Assembly (NCBI RefSeq): GCF_000471905.2
Contig: NW_006498102.1
Coordinates: 729,203 to 793,202 of the forward strand
From: Amborella trichopoda
Lineage: Eukaryota; Streptophyta; Magnoliopsida; Amborellales; Amborellaceae
Reading direction: 5' to 3'
DNA length: 64,000 nt
Positions within the stretch are counted from its first letter, which is position 1. Every line of letters begins with the position of its first letter. Made by a program: the position numbers and the translations under genes. The notes beneath the pieces are model-generated. The model did no database searches and had not been told where the DNA came from. It was given only the letters and a program-made list of their open reading frames with translations. This document shows positions 33,845 through 45,844 of this stretch, one piece after another.

Positions 33845-34269
33845 TGGGAAAATTTCTTATACGTCCCTAATTTTTCGTGTTATTTCATGGTAGACCGATC
33901 TTCTATTTTTATTTCAAGCAGCATAAAGAAATATTTAAGGATTTCACCGTACTCCCTCATCTCTTATTTTCTTCTTTTATTGACTTTTTTACCATAAAAA
34001 TTAGTCTCAAAAAATCTTTTTATACTATTTTAACTCAAAATTTTTTATAATGAGTGGAAAGAGAAAAAACTGGTTAAAAAGTTTTTGGGTTGAAATGATA
34101 TAAAAAGATTTGTTGGGGGCTAATTTTTATAGTAAAAAAGTCAATAAAAGAAGGAGACAAGAGATGAAGGTGAAATCTTTAAGGGTTTCCTAATGCTGCT
34201 TGAAAAAAAAACGGAAAGGTTTACTATGAAATAATATGAGAAATTAAGGGTCTATACAAAATTTTCCCA
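33845..34269. mobile_element. Fold-back MITE (long hairpin, 425 bp)
   Basis: The left half (33845-34050) pairs with the reverse complement of the right half (34080-34269) nearly end to end. Matching segments include TGGGAAAATTT, TATTTCATGGTAGACC/TATTTCATAGTAAACC, TTCAAGCAGCAT, and the TTTTATTGACTTTTTTAC region. The loop is about 30-60 bp. No coding capacity. A transcript would fold into a stem of nearly 190 bp. Confidence 0.85.
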
Positions 34270-35185
34270 AAAATTATTTGGCTAGATTATTGACTCGGCC
34301 AATCCAAATCGGTACATTGGAGGTTGGTCCACATGGCCAATCTGTTTTTTTTAAAAAACATTAGTATAGCCTAATTTACGTGTACATGGTGAACTTGTGC
34401 CCCAATTTACACAAAATTCAACTAACAAGGTAACTTAACACCCTATAATGTCATTCATTATCATCGTCAGCATATGTTGGATACCAAGATGGCATGAATC
34501 GGTCCCCTTCATTCCTATAGAGAAAAAGAGGCATTTACCTAATACAGGGATGGTGGCAAGTATGACCCTTTTGATCATTTCTTCCATGTACTTGAATGCT
34601 AAAATTCACTTATGATCTTAAAAAACCTACTCATAATCAAGTGACAAGAGATCAACAATTCCATGAAAGTTTGTCGCTAGGTATTTGACCAAATAAGAGC
34701 GTCTAGTTTTTATGTAACTTATCACTCAAATACCGCTAGAAAGGAATAGGTCCAAGCGAAGGGTATTAAGTGAGATGAAAAATCAGAATTATTAGCCCAC
34801 ACGAGATTTGTGAACAAGTGATTGTCAATTTTGTCCCAATATGATACCAATTCCAAGTTCATCCATTAAATGGGCTTTGATATGAACGTTAACTTACCAA
34901 TTTGTCAATATGGGCAACTGCTTATTTCTGGAGTAGCTATCCGTTATTACGTGCTCTACACAGACTTACTTCTCTATTTGTCTCCTTCGATAGGTGGTCC
35001 ATCTTGTGCTTATCCTTTTAAGAGCCAACTATTTTGAGGAAAGCATATGACAATGATTGGGACAACAATCTTAAACTCAATACGGGCAATTTTTTTTTAA
35101 AATAAAATAGAAAACAACGGATATAAATGTAAAAACTTTTGAGGAGGATCCGTAATTTGGGGATATTAATGTAAATTTCTCTGTT
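34270..35185. other. Noncoding interval
   Basis: Nothing recognisable. There is no open frame above 60 codons. Confidence 0.5.
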
Positions 35186-35189
35186 TAGT

Positions 35190-35480
35190 AAATTCTAGGA
35201 TGGAACATGTCCCAACACGTTCCCCCCTAAACCCCTTATATTATTTTTCTTTTTCTCTTTTTTAAAATAAAAACTTATCAAGTTTTTTTTTTTTAGATTC
35301 TCTCTAAATCTCCATCCCTTAAACCTCAGTTTTAATTTTTATTTAATTTTATTTATTTTTATATTATTTGAATCACTGATTTGAACCGATCTAGACCAGA
35401 TCCAGATAACTGATCCAGTAATTCGACACATATCTGTGGGTGAATTATCCGCCCTAATGGTCTAGGTTTTGAAACACTAT
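35190..35480. mobile_element. Degraded hAT MITE, family 2
   Basis: The order of words (TTCCCCCCTAAACCCCTTATATTATTTTTC, CTCTCTAAATC, GATCTAGACCAGATC, AGGTTTTGAAACACTA) matches the next element at 35554-35840. Clear flanking duplication was not found. Confidence 0.55.
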
Positions 35481-35553
35481 CTACAGTTTCTCACCCTTTT
35501 AAATATGTCAAAGAAAGTTGGTAAGAATAATACTCACAAACAGTAGTTTGACA

Positions 35554-35840
35554 CGGTGTTTTAAATTCCAGAATGGTATAGATCCAGCTCCGTTCCCCTT
35601 AAATCCCTCGTGATATAATTTTTTCTTTTTCTTTTAAAGCTTATCTAGTGTTTTTAGGTCCCCTCTAAATCCTCATTCTCTATAATCGTATTTTAAATTT
35701 TCTATTTTATTTATTTTTTAATATTTTTGTAGATCACCGATTCGGACTGATCCAAACTTGATTTGAATCACCGATCAAGCAATTTGATACAGATTTGTGA
35801 ATGAACAATCCGGCCCACCTATCCAGGTTTTGAAACATTG
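35554..35840. mobile_element. hAT MITE, family 2 (287 bp)
   Basis: GTTTGACA (35546-35553) and GTTTAACA (35841-35848) match at 7 of 8 bases. The ends are CGGTGTTTTAAATTCC and, reversed, CAATGTTTCAAAACC. Subterminal GATCC/GGATC words flank a T-rich interior. A diverged sister lies immediately upstream. Confidence 0.8.
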
Positions 35841-36003
35841 GTTTAACATGTAACGCATTCGGCAAGCTTGCACGATCATACGACTCTTAGCGGTCCTTTA
35901 TTCACTCCATTATTCCTCTTTAATCTAGGCAATACGAGTAAGCATTTCGCAATTGGTACTTTTAGATTTACATGCGATGCATAAATGTAATGATATAATA
36001 AAA

Positions 36004-36202
36004 GAGTAATGATCTTATAGGACCTTCCCCACTCATGTTTGTAGGACCCCAAAGGATCACCATTAAAGTTGGTATAGATCTATAAAAAAGTTATCACATG
36101 TCTGTGAGACTTGACTTTTCTATAGATCTGTGCCAAATTTAATGGTGATCATTTGGGGTCCTATACACATCGGTGAGAAAGGGTCCTACATGATCATTTA
36201 TC
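36004..36202. mobile_element. Hairpin MITE, family 3, copy 1
   Basis: The two halves are inverted copies of each other: GAGTAATGATCTTATAGGACC pairs with the right end, and GACCCCAAAGGATCACCATTAAA pairs with TTTAATGGTGATCATTTGGGGTC. A second copy is at 61912-62082. Confidence 0.85.
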
Positions 36203-36464
36203 ATAATAAAATAACAAAAAATATAAAGCTTAACATCGGATAGAAAAATAACATGTATAATAAAAAAGAAATAAATTAAAAACTATACAATAATTAATCT
36301 ACAAATAAATATAAAGAATAGTTGTATGCCACCTATAATATGGCTCATAGAATATAATTGAGGATACGGTTTCATGAGTCCACGGACTCACATGAAGAAA
36401 TGCGGGTCCCTTAATAATTTATTTTTGAAATAGAATTTAATTCTAATTTTTAGGGAATGTATAA

Positions 36465-36795
36465 TTTTTAAATAAGTGGATTATTAATCTATAAATATTA
36501 ATAAATTTCAAAAACTAGAAATGATATTTTTTTAGAGAATTTTCCGAGTCTCAGTTCTTACCGAAAATTGCAGTTACTAAATCCAAAAACCTAAATCGAT
36601 CACTAGATTTTCACCATTATGGATATGAAAAAAAAGAAGATTTCAAGCCTTAAAATATTAAAATAATATATATTGTAGCTCATTATCAAGATCGTCAGTT
36701 TTCAAGTATTCACGTACAAGCGAGATTTGTACCATTTATTGAATCACAATTTTCATAATCAGCGGTGAAAATAAATTTTAATCATATGAGTTTTC
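36465..36795. repeat. AT-rich dispersed repeat R3, copy 1
   Basis: It contains ATCGATCACTAG..TATGGATATGAAAAAAAAGAAGATTTC and ATAATCAGCGGTGAAAATAAATTTT. These match the pattern ATCTTGATCTCAAGATGTATGG..CATGAAAAAAATA and ATAATCAGAGATGAAAAATAAATTTTT of copies at 46140-46480 (reverse), 51735-52060 and 62335-62770. Boundaries are approximate. Confidence 0.55.
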
Positions 36796-36827
36796 CATGC
36801 TCCTAGATGAAGTTTTGGTTATATTAC

Positions 36828-37168
36828 GCTCCTATGGGAGCATACTATACACCTAACCCCTTGTTCAAAAGACCTACTCGATTTAATCGTTTTGAATTTG
36901 AAATGAAATTTTGGGAACCAGTTAAGAATCAATATGTAATTATCTCAAAATAATTAATTATGAATTTTCTAATTCTTTGATCTCACCCTAAAAAAATTGG
37001 ATATATTATTATTTTTCTAGTACATAGAAAGTGTCATTTTGGAAATTTATTTATTGAGGTTCGTCTATGGATCGCCGAGGGAACATCCCCACAATTTGGG
37101 ATCCTAAAATTACTCTTATACTGATTTTTATTTGAGTGAGTAAATAGATAGTATGCTCTCGTAGAAGC
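36828..37168. mobile_element. TIR element R4, copy 1
   Basis: The ends GCTCCTATGGGAGCATACTAT and, reversed, GCTTCTACGAGAGCATACTAT are inverted over about 21 bp. The interior holds AAAAATTGGATAT and AACATCCCCACAATTTGGGATCCTAAAATTA. The same interior is at 62860-63050 inside another pair of like ends, and a diverged piece lies at 480-760. Confidence 0.72.
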
Positions 37169-37589
37169 ATGAAATCTTTTGGCATTAAGTTAATTTTTAA
37201 TGGTTTGGATTAAGTAACATGGCGTACGATTAATTATTAACCATGCAAAAAATCTTAGTTAAAAGTATAATTACGAAAGCATAATTATAGATAGTTAATT
37301 ATAAAAAACTCTTAAAGACTTGGGTAAGTAATTGAACATATAAGTGGCCCAATTTACTCCACGTATAAATAAAGGTAATTTTAATTTAGTTTTATTTTTA
37401 TGTATTAAAATAATAAAATATCTCAATTGTAAATTAAAAAATATTTTTAAAATCAATAAATTGTCGGGTATTTTGGTTATTTATTAATTTTAAATTATTT
37501 TTTAAAATATTTTATAAAGGTGTTGTAGTGTGAAATATTAACATACCAAATTTAAGCTTCATCCGTCAAATATAAAAAAACATAAAATC
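37169..37589. other. AT-rich noncoding interval
   Basis: Very AT-rich DNA between an R4 element and a LINE tail. No gene. Confidence 0.5.
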
Positions 37590-38095
37590 AATATACATTG
37601 TATGGTTTCGAGAAGTGGTTTTTTGCTAGAAGTGATGGCCAAGGAGTTTCAAGAGCGGATATTTTTGTCAACCTAAAGAATCTAGCTTTCTATTTCTCCC
37701 GTAGGGGTCATCCCCACTGTTTGGGAATCCAGGTCCTGCTGGAATTGGTGGTCTGCTTTGAGACCATCTTATGTAGGTCCTTGTGATAATATCTCGGCTA
37801 ATCAAGCTGAAATTTTCTCACTATTGCAGGGCCTGCACATTATCATCAACAAAGACATATTGGGTGATGTTATTATTGAGGGGGGATTCACTAGATGTCA
37901 TCAAATTCCTTGGTCCCTCCATCTTTTTGGATTAAAAATATTTGATCTTTGCATTACACCAGGGCTTCACATTTCATTCTCGCATGCTAACCGATTGGGC
38001 GTTCTTCTCCTTCTTTGCTAATATCTTGTGCTTTAATTTCATCAGTAAAAGTTCTTAAATCTTGTCCAAAAAAGAGGGAAAAAAAAAAATGAATA
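37590..38095 (+). pseudogene. 5'-truncated LINE tail (RNase H remnant)
   Basis: The translation reads GPCDNISANQAEIFSLLQGLHIIINKDILGDVIIEG, followed about 100 bases on by ISFSHANRL. This is the usual RNase H signature at the end of plant L1 ORF2 (Glu in the AE-L motif, Asp normally following EG). Frames shift between pieces. An A-rich tract at about 38070-38090 marks the 3' end. No target duplication was identified. Confidence 0.7.
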
Positions 38096-38112
38096 AAGAG
38101 TGGTTGTTGGAG

Positions 38113-38385
38113 ATATTGAACGGTAGGCCCTGGAACACAAAATGTGGCCTGAGGGCTGGGCTAGGGCCATTGTCGGGCTGGTTTCAACTCAACCCAGGCC
38201 AGTTTCGACCCAGTCTGGCCCTCCTTTTTTTCTATTTTTATTTTATTTTTGTCTTTCTTTTGTTTTTGGTCCGGTCTGGCCCTATCAAGGCCAACGCTGG
38301 GCTTGGGCCTACCCTATGAAGACAAGGGCTGAGCTAGGACCAAGGTTGGCCGCGCCCATACGCAGACGGTTGCCACCCTTAGTCC
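38113..38385. mobile_element. GC-rich hAT-like MITE fragment
   Basis: It is a run of GGGCTGGGC/GGCCC words with opposed halves around a T-rich centre, ending GGTTGCCACCCTTAG, the reversed form of the TAGGGGTGGCAA end seen at 55553. The left end is not clear. Open frames here are compositional. Confidence 0.55.
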
Positions 38386-38740
38386 AAATCACAATTTACC
38401 TTTAAAAATCAATCCCCGGCCAATATATGGTGGGCCTTCCAAGTCCCACCTGATGAGGGGTCACGCTCAAGCCTGACCAACATCAAGAGCTCAATTGTTA
38501 TGGCTGATTCACATCCACATAGAGATGAGAGAGAGAGAGAGAGAGAGAGGAATTTATGGAAAAGACAAAAGTGAAATAGCATTCGTGGAAAAAAGTTAGA
38601 TGTCTTTCTCAAATGGGAAAGTGGCATATCATGAGAGAGGTAAGACTATTCCTGCAATCAGGCGTAAGACTTTGACACAAAGGTACTACCGACGTGGCTT
38701 TTTTGTAACAATTATATAATGGGATTGTTTTTATTTTCCA
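38386..38740. other. Noncoding interval with GA microsatellite
   Basis: A GA run lies at about 38523-38550. Nothing else recognisable. Confidence 0.5.
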
Positions 38741-38744
38741 TATA

Positions 38745-38935
38745 AGGAGGTCACAATTTTTATTGATGGTTATATTTGAAATTAGATGATTGAGTGTGTA
38801 TCATTGTGTGGGCACAAAGTCTAAAATAATTTTTTTTAAAATGTTGTGACACACTTTCATTTACTAATAGTAAAAAAAGATTGTAACATCCTTACACTAA
38901 AAATAAATAATCTCATAGCATATAATCTAAATATA
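38745..38935. repeat. Dispersed repeat family R2, copy 2
   Basis: It aligns with 31600-31800 over the blocks TATTTGAAATTAGATGA, GTGTATCATTGTGTGGGCACAAA, TTGTGACACAC and AAATAAATAATCTCATAGCATAT. Confidence 0.6.
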
Positions 38936-38954
38936 ATTGTAAATTTGTGAAAGA

Positions 38955-39225
38955 AAAATTGTTTCATGCGGGTTGGACCGTATTTCTACATATGCGGTCC
39001 AGAAAGTGTAAAGCATCCATCTTAAATATAGATCCAAGTAGTTATTCCATCTAGTTATTATTTCTAGTTATTAAATTTTATTTATTTATTTATATTCATG
39101 ATCTCCATGTTAGATATTACATGCCTTTAAATATTAAAATTTAAAATCCATCTCAAAAATAGATTTATTGAGAGGCCCACATTTCTACATATGCGGGCTT
39201 CCGCATAGAAACAGTGTCCTTTATC
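38955..39225. mobile_element. TIR element R5, copy 1 (about 270 bp)
   Basis: The ends GTTTCATGCGGGTTGGACC..TTCTACATATGCGG and the reversed right end GTTTCTATGCGGAAGCCCGCATATGTAGAAA form inverted repeats. The interior includes AAAGCATCCATCTTAAATATAGATCC and CATGATCTCCATGTTAGA. A second copy is at 45845-46115, and a third runs off the window at 63850-64000. Confidence 0.75.
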
Positions 39226-39239
39226 AAATACGTATCTAT

Positions 39240-39945
39240 ATATACGAAAGGTATATCTATTTGCTACTTAACATTTTGAGTAAATGCATGCATCACCGTT
39301 CACTCTCCATATCCCAAAATACCTTAGACATATAAAAGAAGTTTCAATTCATAATCTTGTCCTTTTACATAGAATTAAAAACAAAAATCTCCCCATTAAG
39401 ATCTTCCTTCTTCCATTTCAATGAAGAAGTCAAATAAATGGGGACTACATGTCTCTATTATCACCTAAGTGACAATGTTAGCAAAATCCATTTCACTTAC
39501 GACTTTTGAAACACATAGAGGGCTAGAGCCTAGAGCGGATGGGGTGTATAACCTTGATACCACACTCAGCATCAAAAAAGGAAAATAACGACGTCTATCA
39601 AGATACACTTAAAGTTGATTTTACATTTTACTTATTTATCAACACATGCCTTAAATATCAATCATTCAATCTCATGATCATGTCTTCTTTTCTTTTTTTT
39701 CTAGTAATTTCAAATTATTGCAATTCCTTTAATACCATGAAACAAAATTATAAAAAAGAGAGAATAAAAAATGAACATGTCTATGCACAACCAAAGAGGG
39801 CGGTTGAGCTCCTTGTTTGGCAATGGCATTGAGAAGGCCATTACTTTTCCTAAACTAGTGGGCAAATCGAGTGGGCAGGGGAACTAAGATGTCACCAATT
39901 TGGTAAAAAATGGGGAGCAGCTTCGACCGGATTCGACTCTCTCCC
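39240..39945. other. Noncoding interval
   Basis: No gene seen. A 97-codon frame at 39539-39832 has no recognisable features and AT-driven composition. Confidence 0.45.
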
Positions 39946-39949
39946 ATAG

Positions 39950-41650
39950 CCCATTATATCATATTAGTAGAGTCTGCTTCAATAATAAAATGGTAATCCT
40001 GTGGCAGCAGTGAAAGACCAAGTAATAAGGCTCTAGCCTCTGCTTCATTAGTCATGTAATGGGACACGGGCGGAAAATGGGAGTAAACTTCTGCCAAGAT
40101 GTTCCTGAAGATCACCACCAATTCATCAGCTACTGGTGTTACAAACTGAACTTCTATCAAAATGGAGCATGAGAGTAACTGGTGGGGGAGAGTTCCAAAT
40201 GGGTCTTCTAGAGATACCTCGTGGACAAAGGATTAAAACTTAAAACCTCATGTATCTTCTTAACAAAGTCTGATTTGCCGATCGAAGCACACTCTTAAGT
40301 GATAGATGCCCACTCCGATGTCATGGCCTGAATTTTCTTTCTTTCCACCAAAGCCAAAGAATAGATGATCTATAAGTCCTCCAAAGGATTTTACCATTTT
40401 TGGTTCAATCCATTTGAAAAAAAGTAGATAAAAGGGATCTCCACTTGTAGTCCAGTGAGCTGGAACCCACCACCAAATAATTACTACAACTAAGCAATGA
40501 AGAAAGATGTGATCAATACTCCTCATCCATTTTACACTTAAAGCAGATATTGGGAAAAAAATTATCTTCTTTCTTTAGGTTATCTGTGGTGAGAACATTA
40601 TCTAGACAAAGGAGCCAAAGAAGTGCCTAAATTATATGCGGAACGGGTAGTGATCAAAACTTGTTGACATTATCATCCATCCGCTTGAATCCGTCATTAT
40701 AAAGCAGTTTGTAGAGGGAGGTAACTGAGAAAGCACATATGGCGTTGGGCTCCTAAATAATGTGATTATCTCTATTCAAGGAACAATATCTATCACATAG
40801 GAATTTTACTATCTCAATGAGTTCATTTGCGACCTAATCTGGGATCCTTCTATAGCGACATTGGATATTCCAAACGGCTTGTTCCCCGTGTTGGATTCTA
40901 AGTTTTCAACACTAGCCTCTGTAGTAGAGACTTTTTGGAAGAGGTTTGGGAATTGAAATCTTAGTGGGGAATTACTGAGCCATCCATCAAACTAGAAATA
41001 GGTGTCCCTACCGTTTCCAACAATTGATCTTGAATTACATCTATCAGTCGACTTCCATTTATGAAAAAATTGGAATCTATCTCTGAGGCTCTTTATGAAA
41101 TTTCCTCCCAAATCAACACTATATTTGTCTTACAAAACCTGATTCTAAGGAATTTGTTCTTGTAAAATACATCTAGATCTGTGTTCATAGGTTTAGGCTT
41201 TCTAAAACATAGAACCCTGTTTTTTTTTGGAGCAGTTACCTTATCCGATATAACCAGATGATATTTTCTATCTCCATAGACGTTCCCCCACAAAACATTC
41301 CTCATAAGTGCTACCTTATCCGATATAACCAGATGATATTTTCTATCTCCATAGACGTTCCCCCACAAAACATTCCTCATAAGTGCCTCTAGGGAGTGAG
41401 CAATTTGAAGGCATTTGAGAAAGGGTAAATTGGAAGGTTGGAGAGTGTACATTAAATTAGCGTTATTTTGCCTTCAAATGACATGTATCTCAACAAGGTT
41501 ATTTTGACTCCAAATAATAGATATCTCATCTTCAAAGTATCCAATTTCTTGTGAAATCTTTCAATAATAGGATTCTTTTTTAAAAAATCAAATATTTCAA
41601 TAATAGGATCCAACATGGCTCTTGATGCTCTCTCCTCTATAAACGCCACA
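39950..41650 (-). pseudogene. L1-type LINE ORF2 C-terminal half, minus strand
   Basis: Read on the minus strand, successive pieces follow LINE order. The RT C-terminal region is at 41650-41100 (FGVKITLL, MSFEGKITLI, LMRNVLWGN, KYHLVISDKV). The zinc-binding reverse-transcriptase-associated region is at about 40640-40260 (IDHIFLHC, with IWWWV). The RNase H piece is at 40160-39954 (EAEARALLLGLSLL and EADSTN). Stops and frameshifts separate them. The 5' half (endonuclease, RT fingers and palm) is missing or unrecognisable. No poly(A) or target duplication was identified. Confidence 0.72.
41234..41385. repeat. Perfect 76-bp tandem duplication in LINE
   Basis: The unit GCTACCTTATCCGATATAAC... occurs at about 41310-41385 after a copy at about 41234-41309. 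Because 76 is not a multiple of three, one extra base in the first junction keeps the frame open, so the protein reading repeats the same 23 residues. The copies are essentially identical, so the event is recent. Confidence 0.85.
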
Positions 41651-41659
41651 CCTCTATAC

Positions 41660-41952
41660 ATGTGTTTTTTGATGGGATATTTTTAAAATGATTTTTGAAA
41701 TTATATCAAAAGAAATTGGTGAGGTTTTAAATAGAGGAACTTATGATAAACTTCCTCTTAAAAAATTGTTGGTGAGACTCGTGCAAGCTGAATAGCCCAG
41801 TTTTCCATCTTATGAATTTTAGTGTCATATTAAAACTTCCCTTATCTAACTCCCATGATTCAATACATGGGAATTTGGATGGGGACTCTATTACCTGAGT
41901 CATACTTTTTGGTCACTAGGTTCAATTCTATTGAGAACCAAATTTGTGGGGT

Positions 41953-41991
<39 letters not shown>

Positions 41992-42265
41992 CTATGGGTG
42001 TTTATTTATAGTGGGGATTTGGTTCTGACTTGCTGAAGTCACCCCTTGACATGGTAGGGTGTGAGGTCCCAATGCCTAGCCCCGATATCAATGATACTCT
42101 AATCTATTTTCTTCAATTTAACTTGTTTTCATTTTGAAACTTGACGTGAGTCAAGCAGTCTACCTCAGTTAAGTTAGCGCCTCATGATCCCACACTCTTG
42201 AATATAATATCTTTTTTTTTTTTTCTTTTTTTGGAGTCCGGACTTCCTACTTCGAAACACTTGAG
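41660..42265. other. Noncoding interval with TA microsatellite
   Basis: A (TA)n run of about 15 units lies at 41958-41990. A T-rich run is at 42210-42232. No gene. Confidence 0.6.
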
Positions 42266-42269
42266 AATA

Positions 42270-45200
42270 TAATTTTTAACGCTTTGCATAATTTGGAAGG
42301 ATTTGATAGAGAGATGCATGCCAAGGTCAATATCAGGTTTCCTTCAAGCTCAATATCAGGTTTGGCTAGGAATAATCTAAATAAAGAGTTGCATGAGTGG
42401 ATAACACTTGATGAGGTTTACTGGAAGCAAAGTTCTTGTGTGAAATGGCTAAAGGATGGAGATTTGAACACTCGTTTCTTCCATGCAACTGCAAATGCAA
42501 GGAAGATAGTGAATAGTTTACGGGGCTGAAAATTGATGGAGTTGAGGATGGTGATCATATAGGAATTGAAATGCAATTATAAAGCATTTCAAGATGCTTT
42601 TATTGTAGGATATGTTCCCACGATTTATTTCAACAAAGTTTCTTTTGAAAAACTCTCAAATGAATAGAGTGGGTACCTGGAAAGACCATTCTTTGAGAAA
42701 GAAATCACATAGGTTGTTTTTAGTTAAGTAGGGGATAAAGCACCAGGTCCTTATGGTTTTTCATTCGGAGTTTTTCAACACTTTTGGGGAAAAGTTAAAG
42801 GAGGGATTATTAGTATGATTTTTGAATTCTATCACAGGGGTGTGATTAATGTGAATATAAACTCTATGTTTATTGCTCTAATCCCCCAAAAAGAGATGAT
42901 TGAATTTTTTGGTGATATTAGGCCTATCAGTCTCCTTACTAGCTTATACAATATCATTGCTAAATGTTTGGCTAGAAGGCTGAAAAGGGTGCTATCGATG
43001 ATTATTAAGGACCCCCAATCTATGTTTATTCAATGTAGGCAAATAGCATACAATATATTGTGTGCACAGGAGTTGATTAGTTAAAGAAGTGCTCAAAACA
43101 GAGTAGGTATTGTGTATAAAATAGATTTAGAGAAGGCATATGATAAAGTTGAATGAAAAATTTTACTACAAACTATGTGTGCAATAGGATTTGGAGATAA
43201 ATAGATTATGTAGATGAAAGGTTGCTTGGAAACAACCTACATTTCAATCCTTATAAATGGTAAGCCTAAAGGTTTCTTCAAGGCATCACGTGAAATAAGA
43301 CAAGGAGACCATATATCTCCTTTCTTATTCACTATAATGGCTTAAATTTTTAGCGTGATATTTCAATCTGTTATGGAGTTTGGGGTATTGAAAGGATTTG
43401 CAGTTAAAGAGAATGAGACTATTGTGTCTTATTTGCAATATGCAGATGATATATTTATATACTGTGGGGCTAAAGATAAGGAAATAACAACTTTTAAATT
43501 TTTTTTGAGGTGTTTTGAAGTGATGACAGTGCAGAAAGTTAGTATGAAAAAGACTACAATTATAGGGGTGGCTTGTGGGGATGAAAGGATTAAAGAGATT
43601 GCTGAACAGAAGGGTTGTGAGGTTGGAAAATTTCCTATAAAATATTTGGGTTTACCTTTAGCCAATGATTCTCAAACCACTGCTTTATGGGACCTTGTTA
43701 TACATAAGGTTTTGTACAAATTAGATTTTTGGAAATATTAAACCCTTATCTTTGGGGGAAAATGGACTCTTATTAAATCTGCAATGGAAAATATCCCTAT
43801 TTACTATGTCTTTATTCAAAATTCCTAGTGTGGTGGTCAAAAGAATTGAAGGAATAATGAGAAATATAGGATTGATAAAGAAAATAGGCTGGTGGCAAAA
43901 GATTTAAATAGAATAGGTATTGTGGCCTATAGAACATTCTTCCTAAGTAATTCAAGGATGGTGGTTGGTAATGGGATGAATATTCGATTTTGGCAGCAAA
44001 AATGGATTGGGGAGAGTACTTTAAAAGTTCAATTTCCTCTACTTTTGGCAAAAACCACCTCAAAGAGTAAGAGGGTTGCAGAGATGGTGGTAGGAAAATG
44101 ATTCAATACAGTATGAGATATAAGATATTCTTATCGTAGGGTAAATAACATAATAAGTGATGAGTTTTTCCAATGTTTATTACTATTGCAGCAATATTTC
44201 TTTTAGCATGAGGAAGAAGATATGGTGGTTTGGGAACCTAGCAAAAGTGGAATTTTTGCAGTTAGCTTTGCATATAAATTGTTGCTTTATGACTGGCAGA
44301 GATGGTCTCGTAACGAAGCTTCAAAAATCTGGAAATGGCCAATACCGTTAAAGGTGAGAGCCTTTTTGTGGTTGTTGAAACTAAGAAGTTGGTTGACTGT
44401 GGATATGTTAAGGAAATGATGAAAGATTCTAGTAAATGTTTGTCTTTTTCGTAAGAAGGATAAATAAAATATAGATCACCTGCTGTTTAGTTGTGAGTAT
44501 ACGAATGCTGTGTGGTCTTGGGTTTTTAGCTTGGCTAGGGATTAATGTTGACAGGGGAATGAAACATGGCAATATATTTAATAATTGGTTAGCAAGCAGA
44601 AGGTAGTAAATGCTATGGTGGTTTGGGAAGTTTGGAAAGAAAGAAATCAAAGACTTTTTGAAGATAGACAGAAAAATATAATTGAAGTACAAGAGAAAGT
44701 GAGGTGTTCTTTTGCTGAGTGGCTGTCCATAAAAGGAGAATCATATGGAGTTTCTCGGGTGGATTTAATGTATAATTTGCATATTCTTATTGTAGAAAGA
44801 TCTTTGAAAGAAAAAAGGATTGGGATTTGGAAAGTGCCTGAAGAAGGTTGGATTAAGCTAAATTTTGGTTGGAGCTCTATGGGTAACCTTAGATCAGTAG
44901 GTATTGGAGGTTTGGTTCGTGATCATGATGGGAGAATTGTATTAAAGTTTTTGGGACCAGCAGGTGTAATTATAGAAAATGAAGCAGAGCTTAGGGCTGT
45001 GTTAAAGGGATTGAAATTGGTTAAGAGCATGTCAAAACGAGTGATGATAGAAGGTGATTCAATGAATATTATTAAGTGGATTACAAAGGAATGGTTGTAT
45101 CCTTAACTGTTTTAATGATCGTATACTTGGGTGTTTTATGAGTTAGTGCGAGAAGTTATATACTGGAGTGAAAGTTTGAATGCTAATTTTGAGCATGTCT

Positions 45201-45400
45201 TTGGAAAATGTAATATGGAGGCTGATGTGTCAGCAAAAGCGGGTGTTAATGCAGTGGAGTTAGTTGTTGTTTGAATTTTTTTAGTTTATTTTCGTTTTTG
45301 TTTAATTGTTGCAAGTTTTTAGTTTTTCCATGTTTTATCAACATGGCTATGTTGTAATTTTTGATTGATTGAATGAAATGTTACCGATTCTTAAAGAAAA
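42270..45400 (+). pseudogene. L1-type LINE ORF2, near-complete C-terminal two thirds
   Basis: Domains appear in order with scattered stops. 42284-42529 carries the pre-RT segment WLKDGDLNTRFFHATANARK. 42735-43085 is the RT fingers (DKAPGPYGF, ALIPQKE, IRPISLL). 43120-43330 has DLEKAYDKV and RQGDHISPFLF. 43355-43740 is the RT palm with the catalytic YADD (43438-43449) and YLGLPL. 44222-44419 reads KVRAFLWLL and leads to the zinc-binding region ending HLLFSCEY (about 44475). 44585-45106 has VWEVWKERNQRLF and an RNase H domain with GWIKLNFG, GIGGLVRDHDG, EAELRAVLKGL and EGDS. 45200-45270 reads CNMEADVSAKAG. An A-rich 3' end follows at about 45393-45440. The endonuclease is absent or upstream of recognition. 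The element is dead but comparatively young. Confidence 0.85.
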
Positions 45401-45439
45401 AATAATAATAATAAATAGAAGAAAAAAAAAAAGAGAAAA

Positions 45440-45840
45440 AGAAAGAAAGAGAGTGAGAGCGTGTCCTAGTCTCAATGTCAATCTTGAAAAGAGAATAATG
45501 GAGAGGAAAAGAACACAACATGCGAAACAAGGCCATTAAGGCAAAGAACAAAAAGGAAGGAGGAATGATGGATGAAAGGCTTTTGGATACCCAAACTTTT
45601 CGAAGGTTTTTGGGGAGGACAAAATCGTCTTTTCCCATGCATCCAATTATTATCAAACAAAATAAAGGGCCCAAAGTGGAAGTTGGGCGGTTGGCGGTAA
45701 AAAGCAAGATTTGATAATTGATACCCATTTCATAATGACGTCTTCCCCTTGTATTATCACTATGTCCCACCTCCCTACAACCAAACAAAATTTAAAAAAT
45801 TATTTTTTGTTTTTTGCTTTTGGAATTTAGGCCTTCCTAA
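45440..45840. other. Noncoding interval after LINE
   Basis: A purine-rich stretch follows the poly(A). The 135-codon minus-strand frame across it is the reverse reading of that A/GA-rich sequence, not a gene. Confidence 0.6.
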
Positions 45841-45844
45841 TATG

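Noticed and set aside
38062-38405. Two overlapping 85-87-codon frames
   Set aside because: They lie across the GC-rich halves of a MITE. No start context or family similarity.
39539-39832. 97-codon frame as a small host gene
   Set aside because: There is no recognisable domain, it has AT-biased residues (Phe/Asn/Lys), and no splice or promoter evidence.
45381-45788. 135-codon minus-strand open frame
   Set aside because: It is the reverse reading of the LINE's A-rich 3' end and following GA/purine-rich DNA (Phe/Ser/Tyr-rich protein), with no domain.
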